From contig CAILLX010000108.1 of assembly GCA_903835185.1 (NCBI GenBank), forward strand, positions 1 to 36,534: a stretch of 36,534 bases of DNA, written 5' to 3'. Below are positions 26,238 through 34,191 of the stretch, one piece after another (positions within the stretch are counted from its first letter, which is position 1; each line of letters opens with the position of its first letter). Source of the DNA: an uncultured bacterium. Its GTDB lineage: Bacteria; Cyanobacteriota; Vampirovibrionia; Obscuribacterales; Obscuribacteraceae. The notes under the pieces are model-generated. The model was not told the origin of the DNA. It saw nothing but the letters and a program-made list of their open reading frames with translations, and did not search any database. The position numbers and the translations under genes were made by a program.

Positions 26238-26376
26238 CTCTACTAGTGCCAGACCACAGTCCAGCCAGGGGCAGAGTTGCTCTGTTCTTGGCTTGGCTGC
26301 TGCGTCGACTATTTACACCTGGTTCATAAGGTATGTCACCAGGCGTTTGCGATGGAAAACATGGAAGGAGAAAACA

Positions 26377-27093
26377 ATGGGGAAATTTGCATTGTTCGAT
26401 TGTGATGATACTCTGGTGGGCAGCGAGCGCCTGGCATTCAAGGCGTGCTGCGGCTGCGTCAACAGGCTGCTGGTGCGCAAGGGCGTGCCCAAGCAGTTCA
26501 CTCAGCAGGAGCTGATGGAAATGTACGTGGGGCGAAGTTTCCGCTACATGTGCCAGCAGCTTTCCAAAGAGTACGGCTTCTGTCTTACGGACGAAGAGCT
26601 TGAGCCGCTTGTTCTGGAGGAGCAGGAAGCCGTGATCGAGGTGCTCAAGTCCGAGGTACAGGGTACACCGGGCATCAGAGAGCTCCTCGAAATCCTCCGG
26701 GACCAGGGCTACGTTCTGGCTGTCGTCAGCAGCTCGGCGTTGAGGCGTGTCCAGGTGTGCCTGGAGGCAGCCGGACTGGCTGAGTTCTTCGCAGACCGTG
26801 TATTCAGTGCCCAATCGCTCAACCCGCCCACGAGCAAACCTGATCCTGCCGTGTATCTGCACGCTCTGAGGGTGCTCGGCATCGGACCGAATGACAGCGT
26901 GTTTACTTTTGAGGACTCCACCTCTGGGGTTCTCTCGGCTAAGCGGGCTGGAATTGCGGTGGTAGGCTACCTCGGTGCGGTTTCTGAGCAGGACCAGGGG
27001 AAGCGAACGACAGTCCTCTTCGATGCTGGAGCGTGCGCAGTGGTCAGAAGCTGGAAGGGGTTCCAGGACTTCGCATGCAAGAAAACGGCATGA
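26377..27093 (+). CDS. HAD-family sugar-phosphate phosphatase / beta-phosphoglucomutase-like
   Basis: This 238-residue HAD hydrolase has the subfamily I layout: FDCDDTLVGSERLAF (nucleophile Asp plus DxD) at the N-terminus, a helical cap, VVSSSALRRV (motif II Ser), KPDPAVYLHAL (motif III Lys) and FEDSTSGVLSAKRAGI (motif IV). This pattern is shared by phosphoglycolate, 2-deoxyglucose-6-phosphate and sugar-alcohol phosphatases and by beta-phosphoglucomutase. Placed after a polyol dehydrogenase, it may dephosphorylate a polyol phosphate such as mannitol 1-phosphate; that is inference from position. ATG 26377 has GGAAGGAG seven bases upstream; the open frame reaches back to 26185 without support. 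A hairpin follows the stop. Confidence 0.85.
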   Translation: MGKFALFDCDDTLVGSERLAFKACCGCVNRLLVRKGVPKQFTQQELMEMYVGRSFRYMCQQLSKEYGFCLTDEELEPLVLEEQEAVIEVLKSEVQGTPGIRELLEILRDQGYVLAVVSSSALRRVQVCLEAAGLAEFFADRVFSAQSLNPPTSKPDPAVYLHALRVLGIGPNDSVFTFEDSTSGVLSAKRAGIAVVGYLGAVSEQDQGKRTTVLFDAGACAVVRSWKGFQDFACKKTA

Positions 27094-27109
27094 GGTGCCT
27101 CGTTTCGGC

Positions 27110-27162
27110 AAGCCGGGAAGAGTCAGAATCACAGCAATGTGGTCTGGCTCTTCTCCTGGCTT
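27110..27162 (+). terminator. Imperfect long hairpin after the HAD gene
   Basis: The left arm (27110-27127, AAGCC to GTCAGA) pairs with the right arm (27143-27162, TCTGGCTCTTC to GGCTT) with one mismatch and a small bulge. GATTTCTTT follows. It is the only clear element in the 353-nt gap to 27446, which otherwise holds no gene I can support on either strand. Confidence 0.55.
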
Positions 27163-27446
27163 GATTTCTTTAAAGATGATACTAAATGCGATAGTATTAA
27201 AAGTTGAAAAGAAGCAAGGAGGAGGCCGAAGCCTCAACCTTGCCTCGATTGGGCTGGTTGTCTGCAATGGGCAGGCTGCTGCTGTGGGTGGTTGAAGCCA
27301 GTCAGTGTCTGCTCCGTTGCCTGGAGGGGCTCTCGGGGGTCCGCAGTGAAGCGGTTGTAAGAGTCCTTCCGAAGTTATTTGCTGAGGCGGTAATCTGTCC
27401 CCAGCACAGTTGAAGTGCAACAGATAAGAGCTTCTGGTAAGAGTTG

Positions 27447-28697
27447 TCAGTGGACGGGCCTGTCCTTGATCCTTGGAGTACGGTTGTCTGGTTCTTTCTG
27501 GTCGGGAACCACGTCGACCGTGCTCCAAGCCTTTTTCAGCTTGGCGACAAGCTCTTCATCACCCGGGTAGAGCTGCCGGCATGCCTTAACAGTCCAGTAT
27601 GCAAACTGGACAAAGGATGGGGTGCGACCGGCCAGGCGGCGTGCCCGGTACCAGATCTGCGCAGGCTTTTCATAGGCGTAGCCGCCGTCGGAGATAGCGA
27701 ACAGGGCAAATGCTCTGTTCGCTATTCCGGAGTTGTAGTGGACGCCACCGTTGTCGGACAGGGTCTGCTTGTAGTCTCTCAGGCGCGCTGGCTGCTCGTC
27801 TTTCAGGTGTTCAGATTGCGGGTCCTTGGGATTGACAGTGATGTCGTAAGCCGTACCTGGCTCCAACATATCCCTAAGAGCTGCGGGCAGTTTGCGGCGC
27901 TCCGGGTCGGTTTTGACGCCGGCAGCCACCTTCTTTGTAAAGAGACTGTCTCCGATGAGCCAGTCTGCCTGTTTGGCTGTCTGTTTCAGCGACCACTGCT
28001 TGATGAGGACACCGAAGACGTCAGAGTAATGCTCATTGAGCGCCCCGGGCATACCCCAGTACGCAGTGCGGGCCTCATTTTCGGTGACGCCGTGGGTGAG
28101 CTCGTGTCCTGTCACGACCAGGTCTACGAAAGTGGAGAAGATCTCCTGGTCGCCGTCACCGAAGACCATGAACTCGCCGTCCCAGTAAGCGTTCTCGAAG
28201 TCCTTGCCGTAGTGGACAACAAACTTCAGTCGCGAACCTTTGCCGTCGAGCCCCTCGCGGTTGTGCACTGCGCGGTAATAGTCGCGGACCAACCCGCCGT
28301 AGTCATAGCAGTTGTTTACGATCATGTCCCGCACTGGCGGTTCGCCTTCAAAGCGAGCTTTCAAACCAGGGAGATCTTCCAGGTGCTTCGCGTCGTACAC
28401 CCGGCGGGCACTGCGGTGGAACAGCTGGTAGAACATCCCTTGCCGGCTTTGAGCAGAGGACTTCAGCTTTTCAGTCAGAGTGAGAGTTTGCAGATACTTG
28501 GACTTGCCCGGGTAGCAATGCGCAATCTCCTTCAGCAGGTACGGGGGCAGGAAGCCGATCTCGCTGGCAGTGCTGCCTGGCTGGACACAGGTGGTGAGGT
28601 CCATGTCCTTGTCGGGAATGAGAAAGTAAAATCCCAATGCAGCAACAATCAGCAGCAGGACTCCAAGGAGTGTAATCGGGTTTTGCTGACGTTTCAT
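27447..28697 (-). CDS. M4 (thermolysin/protealysin-type) metallopeptidase, membrane-anchored or secreted
   Basis: A 416-residue zinc endopeptidase. A hydrophobic segment at about 9-26 acts as signal or anchor. A short propeptide contains FLPPYLLKEIA, the PPY motif of protealysin-type M4 peptidases, and the long FTP/PepSY propeptide is absent. The zinc site is HELTHG (198-203) with Glu222 in GALNEHYSDVFG, and the catalytic His lies in GGVHYNSGIANRAF. ATG 28697 has GGAGG eight bases upstream; an open frame continues to 28790 without support. The 245-nt stretch upstream, to 28942, contains GC-rich hairpins (for example ATGGCG/CGCCAT near 28798-28816). It lies downstream of, and on the same strand as, two genes including an S51 peptidase. 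It probably degrades extracellular or cell-surface protein. Confidence 0.9.
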   Translation of the reverse strand: MKRQQNPITLLGVLLLIVAALGFYFLIPDKDMDLTTCVQPGSTASEIGFLPPYLLKEIAHCYPGKSKYLQTLTLTEKLKSSAQSRQGMFYQLFHRSARRVYDAKHLEDLPGLKARFEGEPPVRDMIVNNCYDYGGLVRDYYRAVHNREGLDGKGSRLKFVVHYGKDFENAYWDGEFMVFGDGDQEIFSTFVDLVVTGHELTHGVTENEARTAYWGMPGALNEHYSDVFGVLIKQWSLKQTAKQADWLIGDSLFTKKVAAGVKTDPERRKLPAALRDMLEPGTAYDITVNPKDPQSEHLKDEQPARLRDYKQTLSDNGGVHYNSGIANRAFALFAISDGGYAYEKPAQIWYRARRLAGRTPSFVQFAYWTVKACRQLYPGDEELVAKLKKAWSTVDVVPDQKEPDNRTPRIKDRPVH

Positions 28698-28942
28698 TTG
28701 CTTAGCCTCCATGCTGGCAACAAAGTGCCAATGGATTTGGATTGATCCGGCAAACCGGCAAGTAGATGCTTGACCGGTAAAGTGGCGCATGCTCGCATGG
28801 CGGTGCGTGCGCCATTGGAAGTACGCTGCGGTTGTGCAGCACAGGTAGGCTCTAGTCGATTAGTGGTAGGTGTGCCGTTGCAGTCGTCGAGCTGGCTGTT
28901 ATAAAGCAGGCAACGTTGTAGTTAAAGGTCGGTAGATGAGAT

Positions 28943-29620
28943 TCAGTCCTGAAGCTTCAAGACAGTCCTTGGTACGAGAGAGACGTTTGCCAGGTGTGCT
29001 GTGCCTGGAGTTGCTTTACTCCAGGCTGTACCACCGGCTCTGGCAATGTCCGCCGCTGACAGCACTGCATCTTCGGACAGAAGAGACGACTTGTTGAGCA
29101 CTTCTGCCACCACGTCCATGAGCGGGATTTCAGTAAACTCGATCCATTGTGTTTGCAGCGTATCAGCGCAAGCGTCTGCCATCACCGCAATATGGCAGCC
29201 AGCAAACTCTGCAACCAGACCCTGGACCATCTGAAAAACTGCCCCTCTGCTGCGCCAGGTGTGGCGGCTGTCGTCCCAGATATTCTCCTTCTGTTGTCCA
29301 AGCAGCCAGCCGCCTGTATCTGCCCCGCAGATGCGGAACTTTCGGGTGTTATAACCTCCGTGCATGCACAACCATCTGACGACATTCAGAGAATCGTCGT
29401 TGTTCCGCCGCTGCAGTACCGACTGGAGCGGATATCCGGACAGAAGTTGCGCCAGGAGTAAGAGGGCAGCGCGGTCGGCAGGAGTGGCTCCGTAGTCGCG
29501 CTCTTTGAGCACAATGACGGCACAGCCTTGCCTGACTGCTGCTGTCACTTCCCTGGCTACAGCGTGAACGACTTTGTTCATAGCCTTATGACCAAGAATG
29601 AGAAGCGTGTACTCAGGCAT
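28943..29620 (-). CDS. Isochorismatase-like (cysteine hydrolase fold) protein lacking catalytic residues
   Basis: A 225-residue protein. The central words RICGADTGGWLLGQ and GCHIAVMADACADT match the CGVxTxxC...VVxDACAxT core of isochorismatase/nicotinamidase-fold hydrolases. The catalytic Cys position is Trp here. The N-terminal strand reads YTLLILGHKAM where family members have a conserved Asp, and the region expected to hold the Lys reads QRRNNDD. I infer a non-catalytic member, with moderate confidence in the fold. The start ATG has no strong ribosome site. It begins 31 bases after the stop of the S51 peptidase gene on the same strand, so it is probably translated from the same message. 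Its role there is unknown. Confidence 0.55.
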   Translation of the reverse strand: MPEYTLLILGHKAMNKVVHAVAREVTAAVRQGCAVIVLKERDYGATPADRAALLLLAQLLSGYPLQSVLQRRNNDDSLNVVRWLCMHGGYNTRKFRICGADTGGWLLGQQKENIWDDSRHTWRSRGAVFQMVQGLVAEFAGCHIAVMADACADTLQTQWIEFTEIPLMDVVAEVLNKSSLLSEDAVLSAADIARAGGTAWSKATPGTAHLANVSLVPRTVLKLQD

Positions 29621-29651
29621 TGTGTTAACTCAACTCTCTGCCTAAATGGTA

Positions 29652-30416
29652 TTAGAGTTCAAACTCTTCGCCAGCCACCAGAAATGACACCAGCACACCA
29701 GAGACGCTTGCCGACGCATAGTCTTTGCTGACTGTGAGCGAGCATTGCTCCTGGTTGGCAGCTCGAAAGAGTCTGACATGCCGCTTGCCGTAGACTCTCA
29801 CTTTGCCCTGGAAGATGTGTATGGCAGTGTCTTCGTCGAGTCCGATGCACAGGACATCAGGGTAAAGAGCCACAGCAGTCAGGCAGCGGCAATCGCGTGA
29901 CCGCTGACCGGCGTGGGAGTCGATGATGACCTTATCCAGCAAACCCAGTCCAGGCGTGATAATAAGCGAGCCTGGGCGAATTACACCGTCACTCATACCT
30001 CCGCCTATCATCAAATGGCACATGGCGACTGCACCGGCACTGGTACCAGCTATGAGTCCACCAGCTTTGAAGAATGACTTCAGCTGAGTTAGCAACTGTT
30101 TGTCGAGAAGATGTACGAGACGCATCTGGTCGCCACCAGCAATGAAAACTGCAGTCAGCCCCTGGGGCAGCTCAGTGCCAGTTCCCGGCATGATTATGCT
30201 GACATCTTTGACGCCCAGTTGTCGAAATTGACAGGCGAGCTTTTCTGCTTTTTCTACCGGAACAACAGTGGCATGAAGCAGGATCGCTACGTGCGCTTTA
30301 TCTCCGCCAGCAAGCCTGACAAAGTCGACCAGCGTCTTGTCGGCAGCTCCACCTATGGCAAACAAAGCACCTCGGTAGCAGTCCTCCTGGTTACTGACCG
30401 TGCTCTGATTGTTCAT
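29652..30416 (-). CDS. Cyanophycinase-like S51 family serine peptidase
   Basis: A 254-residue cytoplasmic peptidase. GTSAGAVAM carries the nucleophile Ser126; the other triad positions, His168 in IIDSHAGQR and Glu195 in GLDEDTAI, match the cyanophycinase arrangement. IAGGDQMRL is the usual substrate-site word. Cyanophycinases cleave the Asp-Arg storage polymer into dipeptides; S51 also includes Asp-dipeptidase PepE and secreted forms, so the substrate is not certain. No cyanophycin synthetase is in the window. ATG 30416 is preceded by GAGGTGA. It appears to be the first gene of a minus-strand unit with the cysteine-hydrolase-like protein. Confidence 0.85.
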   Translation of the reverse strand: MNNQSTVSNQEDCYRGALFAIGGAADKTLVDFVRLAGGDKAHVAILLHATVVPVEKAEKLACQFRQLGVKDVSIIMPGTGTELPQGLTAVFIAGGDQMRLVHLLDKQLLTQLKSFFKAGGLIAGTSAGAVAMCHLMIGGGMSDGVIRPGSLIITPGLGLLDKVIIDSHAGQRSRDCRCLTAVALYPDVLCIGLDEDTAIHIFQGKVRVYGKRHVRLFRAANQEQCSLTVSKDYASASVSGVLVSFLVAGEEFEL

Positions 30417-30868
30417 TTCGGGTCACCTCTTCTTCTTGTTTTTTTGCAACGGACATGCGAAATGTGACACTAACTGACAGGTGCTTTGTTCAGGAAAACG
30501 GTTGCAATGAAGCTGTTAGCTTCCTTGCACTAAGGTCTCAAGCACGATTAGGCAGTATTATCTGAGTACTAACCCCAGATGCTGAGCCAGAGCAACCCGA
30601 GTGGTGTTTGTATGTGGTGTAAGTGTTTTGGTTGAGTAGGAGAAGAGATTTCCGGTTGGCTGTTATTGTGGCAAAGTAGGCCATTACCTTATGTTCTTCA
30701 CCTTGTCATTCGCAAGATGCAGGCAACTTGTGCTTCTTTAAGGAGAGGATTCTAATCCTATCAAGGAAAACCATATTAACGGCTGGGTGCCGCAGGCAAG
30801 GGTGCTCGGTGCCTTTGGATCATGTTTGTTGACGGTTAGCGGAATTACACCAACTAATCTGGCTCAAG
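30417..30868. other. About 450-nt region without a supported gene
   Basis: I see no gene. An AGGATTCTAATCCT near-palindrome lies near 30746-30759. The final 100 bases before the terminator at 30869, from about 30780, could be a small untranslated RNA, since a strong intrinsic terminator follows with no protein gene directly in front of it. Confidence 0.35.
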
Positions 30869-30900
30869 AAAAAAGGACTGCTTGCAGGCAGTCCTTTTTT
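30869..30900. terminator. Strong bidirectional intrinsic terminator
   Basis: Six A, GGACTGC, loop TTGCAG, GCAGTCC and six T make a textbook stem of up to 13 bp with U-tails in both directions. No supported protein gene ends just upstream on the plus strand. On the minus strand it lies 44 bases after the stop of the small candidate gene 30944-31153. Confidence 0.9.
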
Positions 30901-30943
30901 CGGCGGAGAAATCGTGTGTTATGCCAGCAGTGTTCGCAGAAAT

Positions 30944-31153
30944 TCAGCTCTCGCATGTGCTTGAGCTACCATAAACGGATTGAACCGGGATGATTGATGT
31001 GCCAGCTCTAGGCAGGCTTGTTCCTAATGTCTTCTTGTAGCTCAGGCTTGCATACAACAGTTGGCACCAAGGATGCTTTTCTCTAGCGAACACCCGACAA
31101 CCATGACGATTTGTTTTCAGCAAGCACGGGGCACTACCAGTGGTATTAGGCAT
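30944..31153 (-). CDS. Candidate 69-residue small protein, unknown
   Basis: On the minus strand, ATG 31153 is preceded by AAGGAGGT, the strongest ribosome site in the area, though the spacing of about 12 bases is long. The strong terminator at 30869-30900 follows the stop. The product is basic, with four cysteines (for example GSAPCLLKTN and HPWCQLLYASL) and no membrane segment. I recognise no family. Ribosome site plus terminator make it plausible, but composition alone is not convincing. Confidence 0.35.
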   Translation of the reverse strand: MPNTTGSAPCLLKTNRHGCRVFAREKHPWCQLLYASLSYKKTLGTSLPRAGTSIIPVQSVYGSSSTCES

Positions 31154-31632
31154 GTCTGATTTTAACCTCCTTGCTCGCACTAACTTCGCTAGTGCCCGCA
31201 GGGGGCATCAGATTTTTTTAATCTTAAGTCAAGAGGTAAGAGAATGAGTTAATCGTTCTGAGAAGCCTCTCTAGTTCGATAGCAGAGTTAGCTGGTCGCC
31301 CATCTAACAACTTTGAATAGATCTTGGTAATCCAGCTGGACTGGGTATAAGGTCAAGTTATCTTCACTTCCACCCCAATACAAATACCAACAAGAACAAG
31401 CAAAGTCCCAAGCAGCACTGACACAAGGCATCTCCAGAAGACAGCAGTATCTTTACGGAGCGGTGTGTGTCGCTGATTGTGCCTTTGCGTGACTAACTCT
31501 TGTGGCGATGTTGGTGGGAAGTATCGGGCGCTGGAGAGGCTGGCAACTTTTTGGCAAGCATGTCGGCGGCAAGAAACAGAAGGCAGGCTTTGTTGCAGCA
31601 GAGACACAACCAGTGCTGTATCGGAGGTAGCT
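31154..31632. other. About 480-nt region upstream of the plus-strand gene run
   Basis: It contains a GCACTA/TAGTGC hairpin (31177-31195) and a TTTTTTT run near 31214. No supported gene. Promoters of the small minus-strand gene and of the plus-strand run starting at 31633 should lie here. Confidence 0.4.
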
Positions 31633-32301
31633 ATGAACGACTCGTCTGTCAGGCGGCTGTGCGAATCTGCGCTGTACGCAGGGCTGATCACAGCCTTTGG
31701 CTCTTGTTTCTATTACATCATCGGTTTTTGCGTTAGTGCAGCCCAAGGCGGAGATACAGGACAGTTTTTCGAGAACTGTCTTGCTGGTTCGTTCTTTGCT
31801 TTCATGCTCTTCTGGGTGTTCTTCTGGGATGTCCTGGGGATGTTCGAGTGCTTGAATGAAAAACGTCCCGATGCTGCCGGCAAAGAGGGCACGGTCAGCC
31901 AGGAGAGCCAGCAGCAAAAGTTCACAGGACATCTGGACTGGTATGCCGAGACCGGTTCGGAAGGCGTTTTGTGGACTTTTGAGAAGGACGGTTTTGCAGG
32001 CTGGGCAAGCTTGCACGTTCTCGGAAACGGTGACCAGCTAACTGTTTTCAATGAAGACGGCAGTGTCCGCTGGCAGGGCGTGATTGACCTGGAATACGAA
32101 ACCGGATGTCAACCTCCGCCGCGGTGTCAGCAAGCTGTCTTCGGGATGTGGGTATTCGGCAATCAGCGTGGCTTTGCCATCGAGGACTGGGCAGAGATGT
32201 TCATCGGCTCGGACCTGGTGAGCACCAAGAGCAAGCAAAAGCTCACAGGAGAGCTCATCCCTGCTAAGGCGCCGCAGGATCAGGAGCTAGGGGAAGAATA
32301 G
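31633..32301 (+). CDS. Two-TM protein with C-terminal soluble domain, unknown function
   Basis: A 222-residue protein. Two membrane segments (about 13-35 and 48-70) are followed by a soluble domain with a strand-rich pattern (WASLHVLGNGDQLTVF, DGSVRWQGVIDLEYE, AVFGMWVFGNQRGFAIEDW). From memory the soluble part resembles an uncharacterised domain also found alone in phage and plasmid proteins, with the features HxLxxGDxLTV, W-G-I-D-L-x-Y and a late W; I cannot name it. ATG 31633 follows GGAGGTAGCT. It is the first of six same-strand genes with separate good ribosome sites. Confidence 0.65.
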   Translation: MNDSSVRRLCESALYAGLITAFGSCFYYIIGFCVSAAQGGDTGQFFENCLAGSFFAFMLFWVFFWDVLGMFECLNEKRPDAAGKEGTVSQESQQQKFTGHLDWYAETGSEGVLWTFEKDGFAGWASLHVLGNGDQLTVFNEDGSVRWQGVIDLEYETGCQPPPRCQQAVFGMWVFGNQRGFAIEDWAEMFIGSDLVSTKSKQKLTGELIPAKAPQDQELGEE

Positions 32302-32366
32302 AGTCCGCCTCCGCTGCAGGAGTGACGGTGCGTCCAGATAGTGAACACGAAAGGAGGATGCTCCTT

Positions 32367-33038
32367 ATGAACATTCAGCCGCTGGATGGAACCACTTTCG
32401 AGGAATTCATAAACCGGTTGCAGTCGGCATGTTCCCTTGTGACAGAGTCTGTGGCTGTTATCAACTCTATCGTCAAGACAGCTGACGGTAGACAGAGCCT
32501 TAACACTGGCACAGCGTTTTGTGTGGACGAGCGTGGCTACTTCGTGACAGCGTTGCATGTCGTTGCCGGGCAGATCAACACGTTTATCGTTGCAAAAGCT
32601 GCGTCCGACGTGCGCGTTGTGGCAGTTGATGCCGAGCGCGACCTGGCTATTGTGCATGTGCCTGGCAGGTGTGGGTTCAAGCCTGTGGCATTTGCTCTTT
32701 CGCTCCCTATCCGAGGCGAGATTGTCAGCGGTCTCGGCTATGGCAATCTTAATGGACTGGCTGTGGAGCTTTCAGCTTACCCGGTCTTTTACTGCGGGCA
32801 GTGTGTTGCCGGGCAGGGTCCCGATGGGCTGGAGCTTGAAGGTGACACTCTGCAGTCAGCGCTCTGCTTTGCCGGCGCACCTGCGCACCAGGTTGGTTAT
32901 TCTGGTGGCCCGCTTATTAATGTGCACGGGCAGGTAGTGGCTTGCACAATCAAAGGAGACGACGAAAGCAGTGTCGTCGTCGGTCCGTCAGCTCCCGATA
33001 TTCAGGCGTTCGTAAAGCGACACGTGCCTGCTGCTTGA
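32367..33038 (+). CDS. Trypsin-like serine protease (S1 fold)
   Basis: A 223-residue protease with the complete triad: His64 in FVTALHVVAG, Asp92 in ERDLAIVHV and Ser179 in GYSGGPLINVHG. GTAFCVDERGYFVTA is the usual first strand pair. No signal peptide or PDZ domain is seen, so it may act in the cytoplasm, unlike most HtrA-type enzymes. ATG 32367 has AAAGGAGG nine bases before it; another ATG nine bases earlier lies too close to that site. It follows the two-TM protein gene by 65 bases. Confidence 0.85.
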   Translation: MNIQPLDGTTFEEFINRLQSACSLVTESVAVINSIVKTADGRQSLNTGTAFCVDERGYFVTALHVVAGQINTFIVAKAASDVRVVAVDAERDLAIVHVPGRCGFKPVAFALSLPIRGEIVSGLGYGNLNGLAVELSAYPVFYCGQCVAGQGPDGLELEGDTLQSALCFAGAPAHQVGYSGGPLINVHGQVVACTIKGDDESSVVVGPSAPDIQAFVKRHVPAA

Positions 33039-33121
33039 GGCGTCAATCGGCGTCAGGGTTGTGCAGACACTGGTGCCACAACCACTGTGGATGCATAAGT
33101 AATGATGAAAGGAGCAAGAAC

Positions 33122-33436
33122 ATGGACGATGGTCTTGAGCAAAACATACAGGAACTTAATTCCCACCAACTGGGGTGCAAGCTCTTCTACCTTGCACACT
33201 GGTTTGAACTTAACACACAGGACATCTGGAACCTTTTCCGACAATCGCGCGAGCAGCTGGAAGAGGTGCTTGCGCTCCTTTGTCGGATCGAGGAAACTTT
33301 CGATGCCGACACCAACGAAGAGATTGAGATCTGGTGCCGGGAGGCGAACGCCGCTCTGGATGGGCGCACTCCATCTTCTGCTCTGAAATCTGGTGACCTG
33401 AAGGCATTGCACGAGGCAATCCGACAGATTCACTGA
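33122..33436 (+). CDS. Small protein with MbcA/ParS/Xre-like C-terminal domain
   Basis: A 104-residue protein with good ribosome site AAAGGAG. The C-terminal half reads EIWCREANAALDGRTPSSAL...SGDLKALHEAIRQI, which follows the pattern W-x(n)-N-x-AL-x-GRTP-x-L-x-G typical of the toxin-binding domain of RES-Xre type antitoxins. The N-terminal half (FELNTQDIWNLFRQSREQLEEVL) fits the helical part of that family. No RES-domain toxin is next to it, so it may be an orphan or have another partner. Other functions for this domain are possible. Confidence 0.5.
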   Translation: MDDGLEQNIQELNSHQLGCKLFYLAHWFELNTQDIWNLFRQSREQLEEVLALLCRIEETFDADTNEEIEIWCREANAALDGRTPSSALKSGDLKALHEAIRQIH

Positions 33437-33472
33437 AGACTGTCTGACTACAGCCTGGAAGCGCGGGCATCT

Positions 33473-34087
33473 ATGGCACAGTGCAAGATTGTCAAACGTA
33501 ATTGCCAGTATGACCTCAAGTCTCAGTCTTACCTGGAGCTGTTGTTCCAGGTGTTGCAAAGGGTGAGAAAAGTGTACATTCGCATCGAGCATAGTCTGCC
33601 AACCAGGACCAGACTACGTCTGGTCCGACAAGGTCCGGTGGAAAGCAATTTCAAGAAAACACTCGACAGCATCATAGCTGCTCTCAGCACGATCACCGGC
33701 GTGAAAAGCGTTGAGGTGACGAAGCTGACAGGCAGCATCCTCATTGCCCACCAGGCTGAAAGAAAGTTCTTGTCCAGAGCTGCGCTGGTTGTCCAGCAGT
33801 GCATGGACTGCGACTCTCCTGAGCCGGTGACTAGAACAGAAATAAAGATCAATAGCAAGCGACAGAAGACACCTGGCAGGTTGGCTCGTTTCCTGCTAGG
33901 AGCAGGTCCTTATGTTGCTGCAACTCTGCTGTGCATGACAACATTGCCTCTAGCGCTGGAGCTGGTACTGAATTTTCTGCTGATTCGGTTCCCCAACTCA
34001 ATCTCAGTGCTTTTCATGGCAATGCTATCAGCGTTGATCCACCAGCCTGCTGCTCTTGAGCTGCTGACTGGATGCTTTGCACTTTAG
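33473..34087 (+). CDS. HMA-like domain protein with C-terminal membrane segment
   Basis: A 204-residue protein. Residues 33-97 (VYIRIEHSLPTRTRLRL to VKSVEVTKLTGSILIAH) follow the pattern of the HMA-2 type heavy-metal-associated-like domain without CxxC, as seen at the start of some P-type ATPases and in membrane anchors. A C-terminal stretch from about 145 to 200 is hydrophobic with one or two membrane segments. The ribosome site is weak. It is 36 bases after the MbcA-like gene. The role is unknown; it may be a membrane-tethered adaptor. Confidence 0.6.
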   Translation: MAQCKIVKRNCQYDLKSQSYLELLFQVLQRVRKVYIRIEHSLPTRTRLRLVRQGPVESNFKKTLDSIIAALSTITGVKSVEVTKLTGSILIAHQAERKFLSRAALVVQQCMDCDSPEPVTRTEIKINSKRQKTPGRLARFLLGAGPYVAATLLCMTTLPLALELVLNFLLIRFPNSISVLFMAMLSALIHQPAALELLTGCFAL

Positions 34088-34191
34088 ATTGGTGTCTCAC
34101 CGCATAGCTGCACGGTTGCAGGAGTCAACAGCAGTAGGCTCATGCAGCCGTCTGTCGGCAGCTCAAAGAAGAAGTAAAGGAGCTAAAAACA

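Noticed and set aside
26110..27528. 472-codon minus-strand open frame
   Set aside because: It runs antisense to the HAD phosphatase and intergenic sequence; the product is rich in Arg, Pro and His, with no family pattern.
27444..28745. 433-codon plus-strand open frame opposite the M4 peptidase
   Set aside because: It is an antisense frame kept open by the codon bias of the peptidase gene. The minus-strand protein has clear M4 motifs; the plus frame has none and lacks a ribosome site.
30787..30993. 68-codon plus-strand frame
   Set aside because: It runs straight through a strong intrinsic terminator, and its only support is a GTG start.
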